Positions 47,466-57,417 of a DNA stretch of 64,000 bases are shown here, piece after piece. A model generated the notes under the pieces. It saw nothing but the letters and a program-made list of their open reading frames with translations, ran no database searches and had not been told where the DNA came from. A program made the translations under genes and the position numbers. Source of the stretch: Candidatus Paraburkholderia kirkii (GTDB taxonomy: Bacteria; Pseudomonadota; Gammaproteobacteria; Burkholderiales; Burkholderiaceae); the NCBI GenBank assembly GCA_001189345.1, contig LFKV01000035.1:1-64000 (forward strand), in the 5' to 3' direction. Every line of letters starts with the position of its first letter. The first letter of the stretch is position 1.

Positions 47466-48311
47466 TCATCCGATCACGCGATGCCGATATGCCGGCAGAC
47501 TCTGTCGCACGGCGGCGATGCGCTTCGGATCGATGCCGCCCGCGACCACGCCCATGCCTTCGTCCCGCACGGCGACGACTTCGCCCCACGGATCGACCAG
47601 CATGCTGTAGCCCCACGTGCGGCGGCCGTTCTCGTGCTTGCCGCCTTGCGCCGCGGCGAGTACGTAGCACTGATTCTCGACGGCGCGCGCCTTGAGCAGC
47701 GTTTCCCAGTGCGCGTTGCCGGTCGTATAGGTGAACGCGGAGGGGACGACCATCAGCGCGCAATCCCCGAGCTTCCGGTACAGCTCCGGAAAGCGCAGGT
47801 CGTAGCAAACCGACAGGCCAACGCGCCCGAACGGCGCCTCGAACGTCCGCACCTCGCTGCCGGGGCAGATGGTGCGCGCTTCGTCGAACGATTCCTCGCC
47901 CTTTTCGAAATTGAACAGATGAATCTTGTCGTAGCGCGCGACCTGCTTGCCAGCCGGATCGAAGACGAGCGTCGTGTTCAGCACGCGATCCGGCTCCGGC
48001 GACTGCAGCGGCAGCGTCCCGCCGATGATCCACACGCGGTGCTCGCGCGCCGCATCGGAAAGGAATTGCTGAATGGGGCCGGAGCCGGGCGTCTCCCGGA
48101 TGGCGAGCTTGTCGGTGTCCTTGAAGCCCATGTAGCAGAAATATTCCGGCAGCAGCACCAGTTGCGCGCCGCCGCGCGCGGCTTGGGCAACGAGGCGTCC
48201 GGCGTCGGCCAGATTGCGGTCGCGGTCCGGCGTGCTGACCATCTGCAGCGCGGCGACCTGAAACGGCTTGCCGGACGGATGGGCCGCGCCCTCGCTCGAT
48301 GTTTTGCTCAT
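47466..48311 (-). CDS. Nitrilase-family amidase (deaminated glutathione amidase-like)
   Basis: A 281-residue carbon-nitrogen hydrolase with the Glu-Lys-Cys triad: LVLLPEYFCYMG, ARYDKIHLFNFEKGE and VGLSVCYDLRFPELYRKLG. HLFNFEKGEESFDEARTICP and PSAFTYTTGNAHWETLLKAR match the Nit1/YbeM-like branch, whose best-known role is repair of deaminated glutathione. Start at the ATG ending at 48311. It lies between yhdP and tldD on the same strand, a common beta-proteobacterial order. Confidence 0.88.
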   Translation of the reverse strand: MSKTSSEGAAHPSGKPFQVAALQMVSTPDRDRNLADAGRLVAQAARGGAQLVLLPEYFCYMGFKDTDKLAIRETPGSGPIQQFLSDAAREHRVWIIGGTLPLQSPEPDRVLNTTLVFDPAGKQVARYDKIHLFNFEKGEESFDEARTICPGSEVRTFEAPFGRVGLSVCYDLRFPELYRKLGDCALMVVPSAFTYTTGNAHWETLLKARAVENQCYVLAAAQGGKHENGRRTWGYSMLVDPWGEVVAVRDEGMGVVAGGIDPKRIAAVRQSLPAYRHRVIG

Positions 48312-48381
48312 GTCTCTGTGCGCCGATAAGGAAAATGGGGACAAAAACGCGCCACCGGCGCGCGGGGCGCACGCCCGTTCC

Positions 48382-51300
48382 TTACTGGACGGCGGACGGC
48401 ACGACGGCGGCGGCCGGTGATTCGATCTTACCCTGATCGCCCTTGAGGCGCTGGACGACGGGTTTGCTCCACGAACCGGTGATCGAATAGTCGAGCGCGA
48501 ACGCCTTCTGGATCGACGCCGACAGCGCGATGTCCGCCGCGAGCACGCCGAGGCCGAGCAGCGGATTGATCACCGCCGCGCCGATCGCCGCCGCACCCGC
48601 GCCGACGGTCGGAATCACCTTCACGTGCAGGTCCTGCATCTGCTTCGGCAGATCGACCATGCCCTGCATCTGCACGCGCGCGGGCGAGGTGACCATGAGG
48701 AAGTCGTCCGTGCGGCTGATGCCGTCGACGAGGCGCGCATTGCCCGTGATCTTCTCGAACGGCAGACCCTTGCCGACGACATCGTCGAAATGCAGCGTCA
48801 GCAGGTTCGCCAGACTGCGCAGGCTGAAGATGCCGAGCCACTTCGCCGCGCCCGGCGCGCGCAGGATCTGCCCGTGACGCAGATCGACGGCGACGTTGCC
48901 GTCGAGCGTTTTCGGATCGAGCGTGGTCGGGCCGCCGTTCCAGCCCGCGTGGCCCGAGATCGTGCCGCTGCCGCCGTTGATCACGTGCGGCGCGCCGAAG
49001 CGGTCGATCAACTGGCCGCCGTTCTTCACGTCGAGCTTGAAATCGAGCGACGTGCGGCGGGGAATGCCATTGTCGGTGTCGTAGGGCATCGTGTCCGGCT
49101 GCGCGGCCTTGACTACGCTGCCCGGCAGCGTGCGCCACGTCGCGTTCGCGGTGAGCGTCGCGTCGGGATTGGCGAGCTCGAGCTTGTCGAGCGTCCAGAT
49201 CGGCTTGTCGGCGATCACTTCGTTATGGGCATCGACTTCGAGCCGCCCGAGGCTGTGATCCCGGAACACGAGCTCGTTTACGATGAGATCGATCGTCGGC
49301 ATGTTGCGCGGCGGCTTGCGGATGACCTTGCCAACGAGATCGTTCTCGGTCTTCTCGGGAATCACCACTTTCGCGAAGCGTGCCTGCAGGGTCCCGGGGC
49401 TTTGCTTCGTCGCGCCCGGCGTCCATGCGAGGTAGCCCGACACCTGGTTCGACGCGACATTCGCCTGCCACTTGCGGTCGCCGTCCGGGCCATCCTGGCT
49501 CGCGTCGATCACGACGTTCTCCCAGCGCCTGTCTAGCAGCCTGAGCGTCGTGAAATGGACGGCGGCGCGCGTCGGGATGAACTGCCTGACGTTCTCGCTC
49601 AGCGGCGGACGCGGCGCGTTCGCGTTCGCGGCCGACTCGGGCGTCGCCATGCTGGCCGCGCTGATGTCGGCGAAGGTCTTGCGCCATGCGTCCGCGTCGA
49701 GCTCGTCGAGGTCGACGGCCGCGCTCACGCCTTCGGCCGGCAAGTCCGCGGGCTTGTTTACGCCGATCGCGCCGCGCACGACCTTAAGACGCGCGCGCAT
49801 GTTCATCGGCTCGGCGGCGTTTTGCGGATCGATCTTCACCTGCGCCCGGCCGATTTGCTGCAGCACGTAATGCGCTTGCACCGGGCCCAAGCGAAGCTGC
49901 GCGTCGTGCAGATCCGAAGCGTCCCCCGGCGCGGGCTGGAAGGTGAAGGAGAACGGCATCGGCGTGCCTTGTGCCTTGCCGAACGGCGCGGGCAGATCGA
50001 TGCCGAGTCCCGTCAGGTCCGAGCTCGCCCGCACGTTCGGCAGCGCGTTCTTCACGCCGCGCACGTGCAACTCGTACGGCGCGGCGCCGTTGATGCGCTT
50101 CATGAACTGCACGACCTGCGGGCTCATGCGCGTGTTGAGCCGCTCGGCCGCGTCCGCGCCGATGCGCCCGTTCACGTCGATCGCATAGCTGCCGTCGGGC
50201 CGCACGCCGCCCTTCGCGCGCGCGTCGCCGCCGAGCACTTGCCCGCTCAGGCCGTCGAGCGTGACGGTCTTGGCGCCGAAGCCCGCGCGGCCGCGCAGAT
50301 GCGTGAGCGGCGGCAGATTGCCATACGCGATTTCGTTGTCGGCGAAGGTGAGCGAGCCCTTGTACTCGGTCTTGATCGGCGGCTGCGGTGCGGGCGGACG
50401 ATAGCGCGGAATGCCGAGCGTGAGCGCGAGCGCGGCGTCGCCCTTCGCGTCGATCTTGCGCGTCGCGTGCTTCGCCATCAGGCCGAACGAGCTGTCGTCG
50501 ACGTACTGCAGCATGTCGGCGAGCGGGCCGCGCGCGCGGCCGTCGATCCACAGCTTCATCTCGCGGTTGCTGGTATCGTCGATGCGCCCGATCACCTTCG
50601 AGACGCGCACGCCGCGATAATGCCCGCGGTCGATGTCGAAGCCGAGCTTGTTCTGCGCGAGCGTGAACGTGCCGTCGATGCCCTCGAACGCCGGCCAGAA
50701 GTTCGGCAGGCCGTTGGCCATCTTGCGCGGCGGGAACGGCGTCGGATCGAACTTGCCGCCCGAAAAGGGCGCGTTGATGCGGAACACGCCCGCGTCCGGA
50801 AACTTCGCATAGGGGAAGCGAGTGAGATCACCGTGCACTTCGATCGTCCCGTTCCTCGCGGTGCCGGCCTGCAGCGCATGACCGAGATAGACGCGCACGC
50901 GCTCGTTCAGGCTCGTCGGCAGATAGCGCACGAGACGCGTCACCTTCAGGTGCGCGACCTTCGCCTTGAGGTCGAGATTGCCGCGTCCGTGGCCCTGGTT
51001 CCAGTAATCGGCGGTGACCTCGCCTTCGGCGTCCGCATTCTTCACGCGCAGCGTCTCCAGATGGATCGTGAAGGCGCGGCGCAATTCGCCGGGCGCCACC
51101 GCATCGGCGACGCTCCAGCGCGCATTGCCCTGCAGCGAATCTGAGGTGAGGCGCGGATCGTCGAACGCGCCGGGAATGATGACGGCCGCGTTCTTCGTGT
51201 CGATGGTGATCCTGCCTTCCTTCTCGTTGGCATCCACCGCGCCCCACAGGTTTTCGACGCCCGGAATGCCCGCTCGCGGATGGTTGTTGATCGTGAGTCC

Positions 51301-52722
51301 GGGCGGCGGCTCCTGCGCCTGCACGCTGATGCCTTCGAGGTCGCCCTTGAATGCGTAATGCAGCAGCGGTGCATCGCCCTTCTTGCGTTGCTGTTGCGCT
51401 TCCTTTTCGGTCCCGGGCGCGGTGCGCTCAGTGTAGATCATGTAGTTTGAGACCTGGCCGCGCGGATTGAAACTCACCAGCTCGTTGAGGAGCTTGGCCG
51501 GCACCGGCAGCGCGCGCACGAATTCCGCGAGGATGCCGAGGTCGACGGTATCGCCCGTGAGCCGCAGCAATTGCCCCTTGCCGACGCTCGGCAGCCGGTA
51601 CGTGGCCGTGAGCGAGCGCGACACGAGCAGCCGCGCGACCGGCGTGCCGTCGTCGAGCGGCAACTGGCCGAGCTCGGCGTGCACGTTCCTGAGATCGAGG
51701 GTGTATTCGGTGTCTTTCTTGTCGATGGTCCAGCCGAAGCACGCGGTCGGCAGATCGAGCCGCGGCTGCGTCGCGCGCACGCGCAATCCGATGTGGGCGC
51801 CGATCAGCTCGCCGGTCGCGTTCTGCAACTGCCCGCCGGCGAAATTCAGCCAGATCTGGTTGTTGATGAGGCCGCCGAACATCTGGAACGGCATGTTCAC
51901 GTAGCGCGCGAGCGTCGGCAGATCGACCGGGCCGGTGAAGACGTAGAGGCGGCCGGTCCAGTTCGCGGGCGCGCCCATCGCGGAAAACGGCTGATGACGG
52001 AAGTCCGCGCGCAGGTCGAGCGGGCCGTGCAGCAGTTCGCCGTCGGCGGGCGCCTTGAGCGCGAGGCGATGCCGCGTGCCGTCGTTGACGATCGCGAGGT
52101 ACAGCCGCTTGAACGCGATCTCGGGCGCGGCGCGCTGTGCGTCGCGCCAGCGCAGCGTGCCGCCTCGCAAGAGGATGCGGTCCTGGCCGAGCAGCCAGGT
52201 CGTGAAGGCATTCGAGCCGGTGCGATGCGTGGGAATCGGCACCCCCGCGACCGTGAGCGCGCCGTCGGCGTTGCGCGCAATGATCACGTCGGGACCCTCC
52301 ACGGTCAGGTCCGCGAGCTTGGGCCGCAGGTGCAGCAGCGATCCCCAGGCGATGCTCGCGCTCGCGTGCGGTACGGCGAGTCCGGGCGAGCCGTTGGCGG
52401 CGTCGATGCGCAGGTTGTCGATGTCGAGCGTTGGCGTGAGGCCCGACCAGCGCGCCGAGATTCTGCCGATGTGAAGCTGGGCGTGAATCTTCGACGAGAC
52501 GAGCTGCTCGATGCGCGGCCTGAACGAATCGACCTGCGGCAGCACGACGTAGCGCAGGCCGAGATAGATGCCCGCCACCGCGAAATACGCCACGGCGGCG
52601 ATGACGAGAACGACGATGACGAGAACGATTTTGAAGACGCGCGAAAGCGCGCGCTCGGCGTTGCCGCTGGGCTTGGCTTGTCCAACTTCGGTCGGGTCGG
52701 CGGATCGTCTGCTGTCGGACAT
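48382..52722 (-). CDS. yhdP: YhdP-family AsmA-like protein
   Basis: A 1,446-residue envelope protein (TIGR02099 type) with one N-terminal membrane helix, IVLVIVVLVIAAVAYFAVAG, and a long beta-rich periplasmic part. AsmA-like family members bridge the periplasm and move phospholipid to the outer membrane. Recognisable segments are PQVDSFRPRIEQLVSSKIHA and LTPTLDIDNLRIDAANG near the start and FDDVVGKGLPFEKITGNARL and INPLLGLGVLAADIALSASI near the end. The membrane helix contains a 15-base tandem repeat (52599-52628), encoding IVLVI-VVLVI. The frame is unbroken over 4.3 kb, a useful control against sequencing error. Confidence 0.92.
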   Translation of the reverse strand: MSDSRRSADPTEVGQAKPSGNAERALSRVFKIVLVIVVLVIAAVAYFAVAGIYLGLRYVVLPQVDSFRPRIEQLVSSKIHAQLHIGRISARWSGLTPTLDIDNLRIDAANGSPGLAVPHASASIAWGSLLHLRPKLADLTVEGPDVIIARNADGALTVAGVPIPTHRTGSNAFTTWLLGQDRILLRGGTLRWRDAQRAAPEIAFKRLYLAIVNDGTRHRLALKAPADGELLHGPLDLRADFRHQPFSAMGAPANWTGRLYVFTGPVDLPTLARYVNMPFQMFGGLINNQIWLNFAGGQLQNATGELIGAHIGLRVRATQPRLDLPTACFGWTIDKKDTEYTLDLRNVHAELGQLPLDDGTPVARLLVSRSLTATYRLPSVGKGQLLRLTGDTVDLGILAEFVRALPVPAKLLNELVSFNPRGQVSNYMIYTERTAPGTEKEAQQQRKKGDAPLLHYAFKGDLEGISVQAQEPPPGLTINNHPRAGIPGVENLWGAVDANEKEGRITIDTKNAAVIIPGAFDDPRLTSDSLQGNARWSVADAVAPGELRRAFTIHLETLRVKNADAEGEVTADYWNQGHGRGNLDLKAKVAHLKVTRLVRYLPTSLNERVRVYLGHALQAGTARNGTIEVHGDLTRFPYAKFPDAGVFRINAPFSGGKFDPTPFPPRKMANGLPNFWPAFEGIDGTFTLAQNKLGFDIDRGHYRGVRVSKVIGRIDDTSNREMKLWIDGRARGPLADMLQYVDDSSFGLMAKHATRKIDAKGDAALALTLGIPRYRPPAPQPPIKTEYKGSLTFADNEIAYGNLPPLTHLRGRAGFGAKTVTLDGLSGQVLGGDARAKGGVRPDGSYAIDVNGRIGADAAERLNTRMSPQVVQFMKRINGAAPYELHVRGVKNALPNVRASSDLTGLGIDLPAPFGKAQGTPMPFSFTFQPAPGDASDLHDAQLRLGPVQAHYVLQQIGRAQVKIDPQNAAEPMNMRARLKVVRGAIGVNKPADLPAEGVSAAVDLDELDADAWRKTFADISAASMATPESAANANAPRPPLSENVRQFIPTRAAVHFTTLRLLDRRWENVVIDASQDGPDGDRKWQANVASNQVSGYLAWTPGATKQSPGTLQARFAKVVIPEKTENDLVGKVIRKPPRNMPTIDLIVNELVFRDHSLGRLEVDAHNEVIADKPIWTLDKLELANPDATLTANATWRTLPGSVVKAAQPDTMPYDTDNGIPRRTSLDFKLDVKNGGQLIDRFGAPHVINGGSGTISGHAGWNGGPTTLDPKTLDGNVAVDLRHGQILRAPGAAKWLGIFSLRSLANLLTLHFDDVVGKGLPFEKITGNARLVDGISRTDDFLMVTSPARVQMQGMVDLPKQMQDLHVKVIPTVGAGAAAIGAAVINPLLGLGVLAADIALSASIQKAFALDYSITGSWSKPVVQRLKGDQGKIESPAAAVVPSAVQ

Positions 52723-52925
52723 GCTGCGGCTGTCGGGCGATATGGTAGCTTTGCGTGTTTGACGCTGAAATGTAACACGGGCGCTGCGGGGACGGCCGTT
52801 GCCTGCGCACTCGGGGAAGCCCGCAAAGCCGTGTCCGGCAAGACTCGGCAGGCGCGGCCGGGCCTCGATCCCGCTGCTTCCTGGTGCGGACCGGCCATCG
52901 TCAGCGACGCGATTTTCCAGAAGCA

Positions 52926-55727
52926 ATGAGCGAACCCAACCATTCCATGACCGACGCGACTCTTCTCAGTTCCGACTATTCCAACTATGCGGCGCGCGCG
53001 TATGCCGCGCGTCCCGAGCTGGCGTCGAACGTCGCGCAATGGGCGAAGTCGCCCGTGACGCGCGAATGGATCGAGGCGCGGCTCGACGCGCACTGCGCGC
53101 CCTGCGCCGAGAAGGGCGTGCTCGACGAAGCCGCGCTCAAGACCGCGCTGCGCCGCTTGCGAACGGACGCGTTCTGCACGGTGATGGAGCGCGATCTCGC
53201 GGGCGCGGCGGATGTCGCCGAAGTCACCGGCGCCATGACCGATCTCGCCGAAGTCGCCGTGCAGCGGGCGCTCGCGGTGCTCTCGGCGGATCTCGAAGCG
53301 CTGTTCGGCGAGCCGCGGGGACCGGCCGGCGAGCGGCTGACGCTCGGCGTCGTCGGCATGGGGAAGCTCGGCGGGCGCGAGCTGAACGCGTCGTCGGACA
53401 TCGACCTGATCTTCGTTTATGAAGAGGATGGCGAAACCTCGGGCGGCACGCGCTCGCCGCTCACGACGCAGGAATTCTTCACACGGCTCGGCAAGCGGCT
53501 GATCGCCGCGCTCGCGGAGATCACGCAGGACGGCTATGTGTTTCGCGTCGACATGCGTCTGCGTCCGAACGGCGACTCTGGTCCGCTCGTGTGCAGTCTC
53601 GGCATGCTCGGGGAATATTTCTACGTGCAGGGCCGCGAGTGGGAGCGCTACGCGTGGATCAAGGGGCGGCTCGTATCGGAGACGCGGAGCGATTCGGCGC
53701 GGCGCCTCGCCAAGCAGCTGGAAGCGATCGCGACGCCGTTCATCTACCGGAGCTATCTCGATTACGGCGTGATCGCGGCAATCCGCTCGCTGCATCAGCA
53801 GATTCGTCATGAAGCACGGCGGCGCGCGTCGATGCGCCCCGACAAGGCCGACGACATCAAGCTCGGTCGCGGCAGCATCCGCGAAATCGAGTTCAGCGCG
53901 CAGGTATTCCAATTGATTCGCGGCGGACAGGCAGCTGATTTCCGCATCCGCCCGACGCTCGCTGTGCTGCGGCGCGCGGCCGCGCACGGCTTGCTCGCGC
54001 CTGCCGTGTGCGAGTCCCTGTCCGATGCCTATCTGTTCCTGCGCACGGTCGAGCATCGGCTGCAGTATCGCAACGACGCGCAGACGCACGCGATGCCCGT
54101 CGCCGACGACGAGCGCGCGCTGCTCGCGAAATCGCTCGGCTTCGCGGACTACGCCGCGCTGATGAAGACGCTCGACGCGCATCGCGAGCTGGTCGAGCAG
54201 CAGTTCGACGCGATCTTCGCCGACAAGGTGAGCGGGCAGGGCGGCTGCGGCGTCGCGGAGGATTCGACGGCGTCCTGGATCTGGAGCAGCGCGCTCGCGG
54301 ACGAGTCCGCGCAGGAAGAGCTCGCCGCGCGTCTCGAGGAACTCGGCTTCGCGGACCCGGCGCCGGTGCTCGCGCGTCTGACGGGCGTCTGGAATTCGGC
54401 GCGCTATGCCGGCTTGCCGTCGCAGAGCCGGGAACGCTTCGACATCGTCGCGCAGCGGGCGCTCGAGGCGGTGCAGTCGATGGACCCGGCCCGCCGCGGC
54501 GACACCATCGCGCGGCTGTTCGATCTGCTCGAAGCCATGGCCAAGCGCGGCGCGTATCTCGCGCTGCTGACGGAATATCCGGCGGCGCTCGAGCGCGTGT
54601 TGTCCGTGCTGTCGGGTTCGCGCTGGGCGGCGGGTTATCTGATCCGCCATCCGCAACTGCTCGACGACCAAGCCATCGCGAGCCCGTTCGACTGGTCCGA
54701 ATTCAAGCGTTCGCTGCTCGCGCGCCTCAAGTCCGCCGAGGACGCCGAACATCAGATGGATCTGCTGCGCCACGCGCATCAGGCCGAAGTCTTCCGCATT
54801 CTGCTGATCGATCTCGCCGGACACCTGAGCGTCGAGCACGTGAGCGACCGCCTCTCCGAGCTCGCGGATGCGGTGCTCGACGTCACGCTGCAAACGGTCT
54901 GGGAGCATTTCCCGAAGCGGCATCGCGAGACGCCGCGCTTCTCGATCATCGCGTACGGGAAGCTCGGCGGCAAGGAGCTGGGCTACGCGTCGGACCTCGA
55001 CCTCATCTTCCTCTACGACGATCCGCATGAGTCCGCCTCCGACATCTACGCGATGTTCACGCGCCGTCTCATCACGTGGTTCACGACGGCAACGGGCGCG
55101 GGCACGCTCTTCGACGTCGATCTGCGGTTGCGGCCCAACGGCGAGTCGGGCCTGCTGGTGACCGATCTCGATTCCTTCCGCCGCTATCAGATCCGCGAAG
55201 GCGACGCGGCGAATACGGCGTGGGTCTGGGAGCATCAGGCGCTTTCGCGCGCTCGCTACAGCGCGGGCGATGCCGAAATCGGCGCGCAATTCGAGGCGAT
55301 TCGCGCGGACGTGCTCGTCATGGAGCGCGACGCGGAGGCGCTCGCTCGCGAGATCGTTGCGATGCGCGAGCGCGTTGCCGCGGGGCATCCGAATCGCAGC
55401 GCGCTGTTCGATCTGAAGCACGATTGCGGCGGCATGGTCGACATCGAGTTCATCGTGCAGTACTGGGTGCTGCTGTACGCGCGCGAGCATCACGAGTTCC
55501 TGCGCAACGCGGGCAACATCTCGCTGCTGAAGATCGCCGCGCAAAGCGGATTGATCGCCGAAGCGGAAGCGGATGCGATCGGCGCGGCGTATCGGCATTA
55601 CCGCAAGCTGCAGCACACGCTCAGGCTCGACGGCATGGAGAAGGCGCGCGTCGATCCGGCCGAGGTTCAGGCCGAGCGCGACGCGGTGACGGCGTTGTGG
55701 GATCGGGTGTTCGCCGGGGCTGCTTGA
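52926..55727 (+). CDS. glnE: Bifunctional glutamine synthetase adenylyltransferase/adenylyl-removing enzyme
   Basis: A 933-residue enzyme that adenylylates and deadenylylates glutamine synthetase in response to PII. It has two nucleotidyltransferase halves: VGMGKLGGRELNASSDIDLI with FRVDMRLRPNGDSGPLV in the first, and AYGKLGGKELGYASDLDLIF with FDVDLRLRPNGESGLLV in the second. The start at 52926 is divergent from yhdP across 203 bases. A later in-frame Met (residue 8) is an alternative. Confidence 0.95.
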   Translation: MSEPNHSMTDATLLSSDYSNYAARAYAARPELASNVAQWAKSPVTREWIEARLDAHCAPCAEKGVLDEAALKTALRRLRTDAFCTVMERDLAGAADVAEVTGAMTDLAEVAVQRALAVLSADLEALFGEPRGPAGERLTLGVVGMGKLGGRELNASSDIDLIFVYEEDGETSGGTRSPLTTQEFFTRLGKRLIAALAEITQDGYVFRVDMRLRPNGDSGPLVCSLGMLGEYFYVQGREWERYAWIKGRLVSETRSDSARRLAKQLEAIATPFIYRSYLDYGVIAAIRSLHQQIRHEARRRASMRPDKADDIKLGRGSIREIEFSAQVFQLIRGGQAADFRIRPTLAVLRRAAAHGLLAPAVCESLSDAYLFLRTVEHRLQYRNDAQTHAMPVADDERALLAKSLGFADYAALMKTLDAHRELVEQQFDAIFADKVSGQGGCGVAEDSTASWIWSSALADESAQEELAARLEELGFADPAPVLARLTGVWNSARYAGLPSQSRERFDIVAQRALEAVQSMDPARRGDTIARLFDLLEAMAKRGAYLALLTEYPAALERVLSVLSGSRWAAGYLIRHPQLLDDQAIASPFDWSEFKRSLLARLKSAEDAEHQMDLLRHAHQAEVFRILLIDLAGHLSVEHVSDRLSELADAVLDVTLQTVWEHFPKRHRETPRFSIIAYGKLGGKELGYASDLDLIFLYDDPHESASDIYAMFTRRLITWFTTATGAGTLFDVDLRLRPNGESGLLVTDLDSFRRYQIREGDAANTAWVWEHQALSRARYSAGDAEIGAQFEAIRADVLVMERDAEALAREIVAMRERVAAGHPNRSALFDLKHDCGGMVDIEFIVQYWVLLYAREHHEFLRNAGNISLLKIAAQSGLIAEAEADAIGAAYRHYRKLQHTLRLDGMEKARVDPAEVQAERDAVTALWDRVFAGAA

Positions 55728-55735
55728 GCGGACGT

Positions 55736-57391
55736 TCAAGCAGCCAGCATTTCCTTCGCGTGCTTGCGCGTGGTGGCGGTGATCTCCAGCCCGCCCAGCA
55801 TGCGCGCCACTTCCTCGATGCGCGTCGACTTGTCGAGCGGCGTCACCGTGCTGACGGTGCCGCCCGCGTCGTCGGAAGACTTCGCGACCTGGAAGTGCTG
55901 ATCGCCGCGCGCGGCCACCTGCGGCAGGTGGGTGACGCACAACACCTGACGGTCGCGCCCGAGCTGATGCAGCAGCCGCCCGACCACTTCCGCGACGCCG
56001 CCGCCGATGCCGGTGTCCACTTCGTCGAAGATGAGCGTGGGCGTCGGGCTCGCGGTGCTCGCGATCACGGCGAGCGCGAGGCTGATGCGCGCGAGCTCGC
56101 CGCCCGATGCGACTTTCGCGAGCGGCCTGAGCGCGACGCCCGCATGGCCCGCGACGCGGAATTCGATCTGCTCCAGCCCGTTCGCGCCGCCTTCGGCGAG
56201 CGGCACGAGCGCGACCTCGAAGCTGCCGCCCGCCATCGACAATTCCTGCATGCCCGCGGTAACCGCTTGCGACAGGTTTTTCGCGGCCCTGGCGCGCGCT
56301 TTCGACAGCACTTTGGCCTGCTCGAGATACGCACGCTTCGCTTTTTCCGCCGCGGTGTCGAGCGCGTCGAGGTCGGCGGCGGCGTCGAGTTCGGCGAGCT
56401 GCCGGCGGCGCGCCTCGTGCTCCTCGTGCAGCGCCTCCGGCTGAAGGCGGAACTTGCGCGCGGTTGAGTGCAACTGATCCATGCGCTTTTCGACCTGCAC
56501 GAGCCGGTCGGGATCGAGCTCCAGCCGCTGCGCATAGTGCGACAGCGAATACGACGCCTCTTGCAACTGAATCTCGGCCGGTTCGAGCGAGGCGAGCACG
56601 TCGCTCAAGGCCGGATCGATGTCGGCGAGGCCGCGCAGCTTCGAGATGATCGCGCCGAGCTGCGAGATCATCGCCTCGTCGGATTCGGAGAGCGCGCCGA
56701 GCGCGCCCTGCACGCCGTCGATGAGACTCGCCGAATGCGACAGCCGATGATGCTCCGCGCTCACTTCCTCCCATTCGCCGGGCTGCGGCGCGAGCTTGTC
56801 GAACTCGCTCAGTTGCCATGCAAGGTGCTCGCGTTCCAGTTGCAGCTCGCGGTCGCGGCTTTGCGCGGTCTCGACGGCCTGCTGCGCGTCACGCCACGCG
56901 CGCCAGGCGCGGTTGACCGCGCCGGCCGTGTCGAGCAGCTGCGCGTGCGTATCGAAGAGCTCGCGCTGGGCATCGGGGCGCATCAGCAACTGGTGCGCGT
57001 GCTGGCCGTGGATGTCGACCAGCATTTCGCCCACTTCGCGCAGTTGCGCGAGCGTCGCGGGCGTGCCGTTGATGAACGCCCGCGAGCGGCCGCCGGAGTC
57101 GATCACCCGGCGCAGCATGACCGTCTCGGCGTCCGCTTCGCCGAGCGCGTGCTCCTCGAGCCAGCGCACGACGAGCGGATGCGTCGAGAATTCGGCGGTG
57201 ATATCCGCGCGCGCCTGGGCCGCGCGCACGACGCTCGCGTCGCCTCGCACGCCGAGCGTGAGCGCGAGGGCGTCGATGAGAATGGATTTGCCCGCGCCGG
57301 TTTCACCCGAAAAGACCGTGAAGCCTGAGTCGAACTCGATATCGAGCGCGGCGACGATGACGAAGTCTCGAATGGAGAGGTGTCGGAGCAT
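55736..57391 (-). CDS. recN: DNA repair ATPase RecN
   Basis: A 551-residue SMC-like repair protein. Walker A is VFSGETGAGKSILIDALALT. The central coiled region (QSRDRELQLEREHLAWQLSE, EEHEARRRQLAELDAAADLD) separates it from the signature KVASGGELARISLALAVIAS and Walker B TLIFDEVDTGIGG. The C-terminus includes VLCVTHLPQVAARGDQHFQV. The stop lies eight bases from the glnE stop, convergent, and the start is 27 bases after the nadK stop. Confidence 0.95.
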   Translation of the reverse strand: MLRHLSIRDFVIVAALDIEFDSGFTVFSGETGAGKSILIDALALTLGVRGDASVVRAAQARADITAEFSTHPLVVRWLEEHALGEADAETVMLRRVIDSGGRSRAFINGTPATLAQLREVGEMLVDIHGQHAHQLLMRPDAQRELFDTHAQLLDTAGAVNRAWRAWRDAQQAVETAQSRDRELQLEREHLAWQLSEFDKLAPQPGEWEEVSAEHHRLSHSASLIDGVQGALGALSESDEAMISQLGAIISKLRGLADIDPALSDVLASLEPAEIQLQEASYSLSHYAQRLELDPDRLVQVEKRMDQLHSTARKFRLQPEALHEEHEARRRQLAELDAAADLDALDTAAEKAKRAYLEQAKVLSKARARAAKNLSQAVTAGMQELSMAGGSFEVALVPLAEGGANGLEQIEFRVAGHAGVALRPLAKVASGGELARISLALAVIASTASPTPTLIFDEVDTGIGGGVAEVVGRLLHQLGRDRQVLCVTHLPQVAARGDQHFQVAKSSDDAGGTVSTVTPLDKSTRIEEVARMLGGLEITATTRKHAKEMLAA

Positions 57392-57417
57392 GGATGCTTC
57401 GGGAAGGATCGGGCAGA

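Noticed and set aside
52599-52628. 15-base tandem repeat in yhdP as a recent duplication
   Set aside because: It encodes an ordinary hydrophobic VLVI repeat in the membrane helix of an intact gene and may be ancestral.
52305-56819. A 1,504-codon minus-strand frame over glnE, yhdP and recN
   Set aside because: It is antisense to glnE and out of frame with yhdP and recN, all of which show family motifs; composition is low-complexity.
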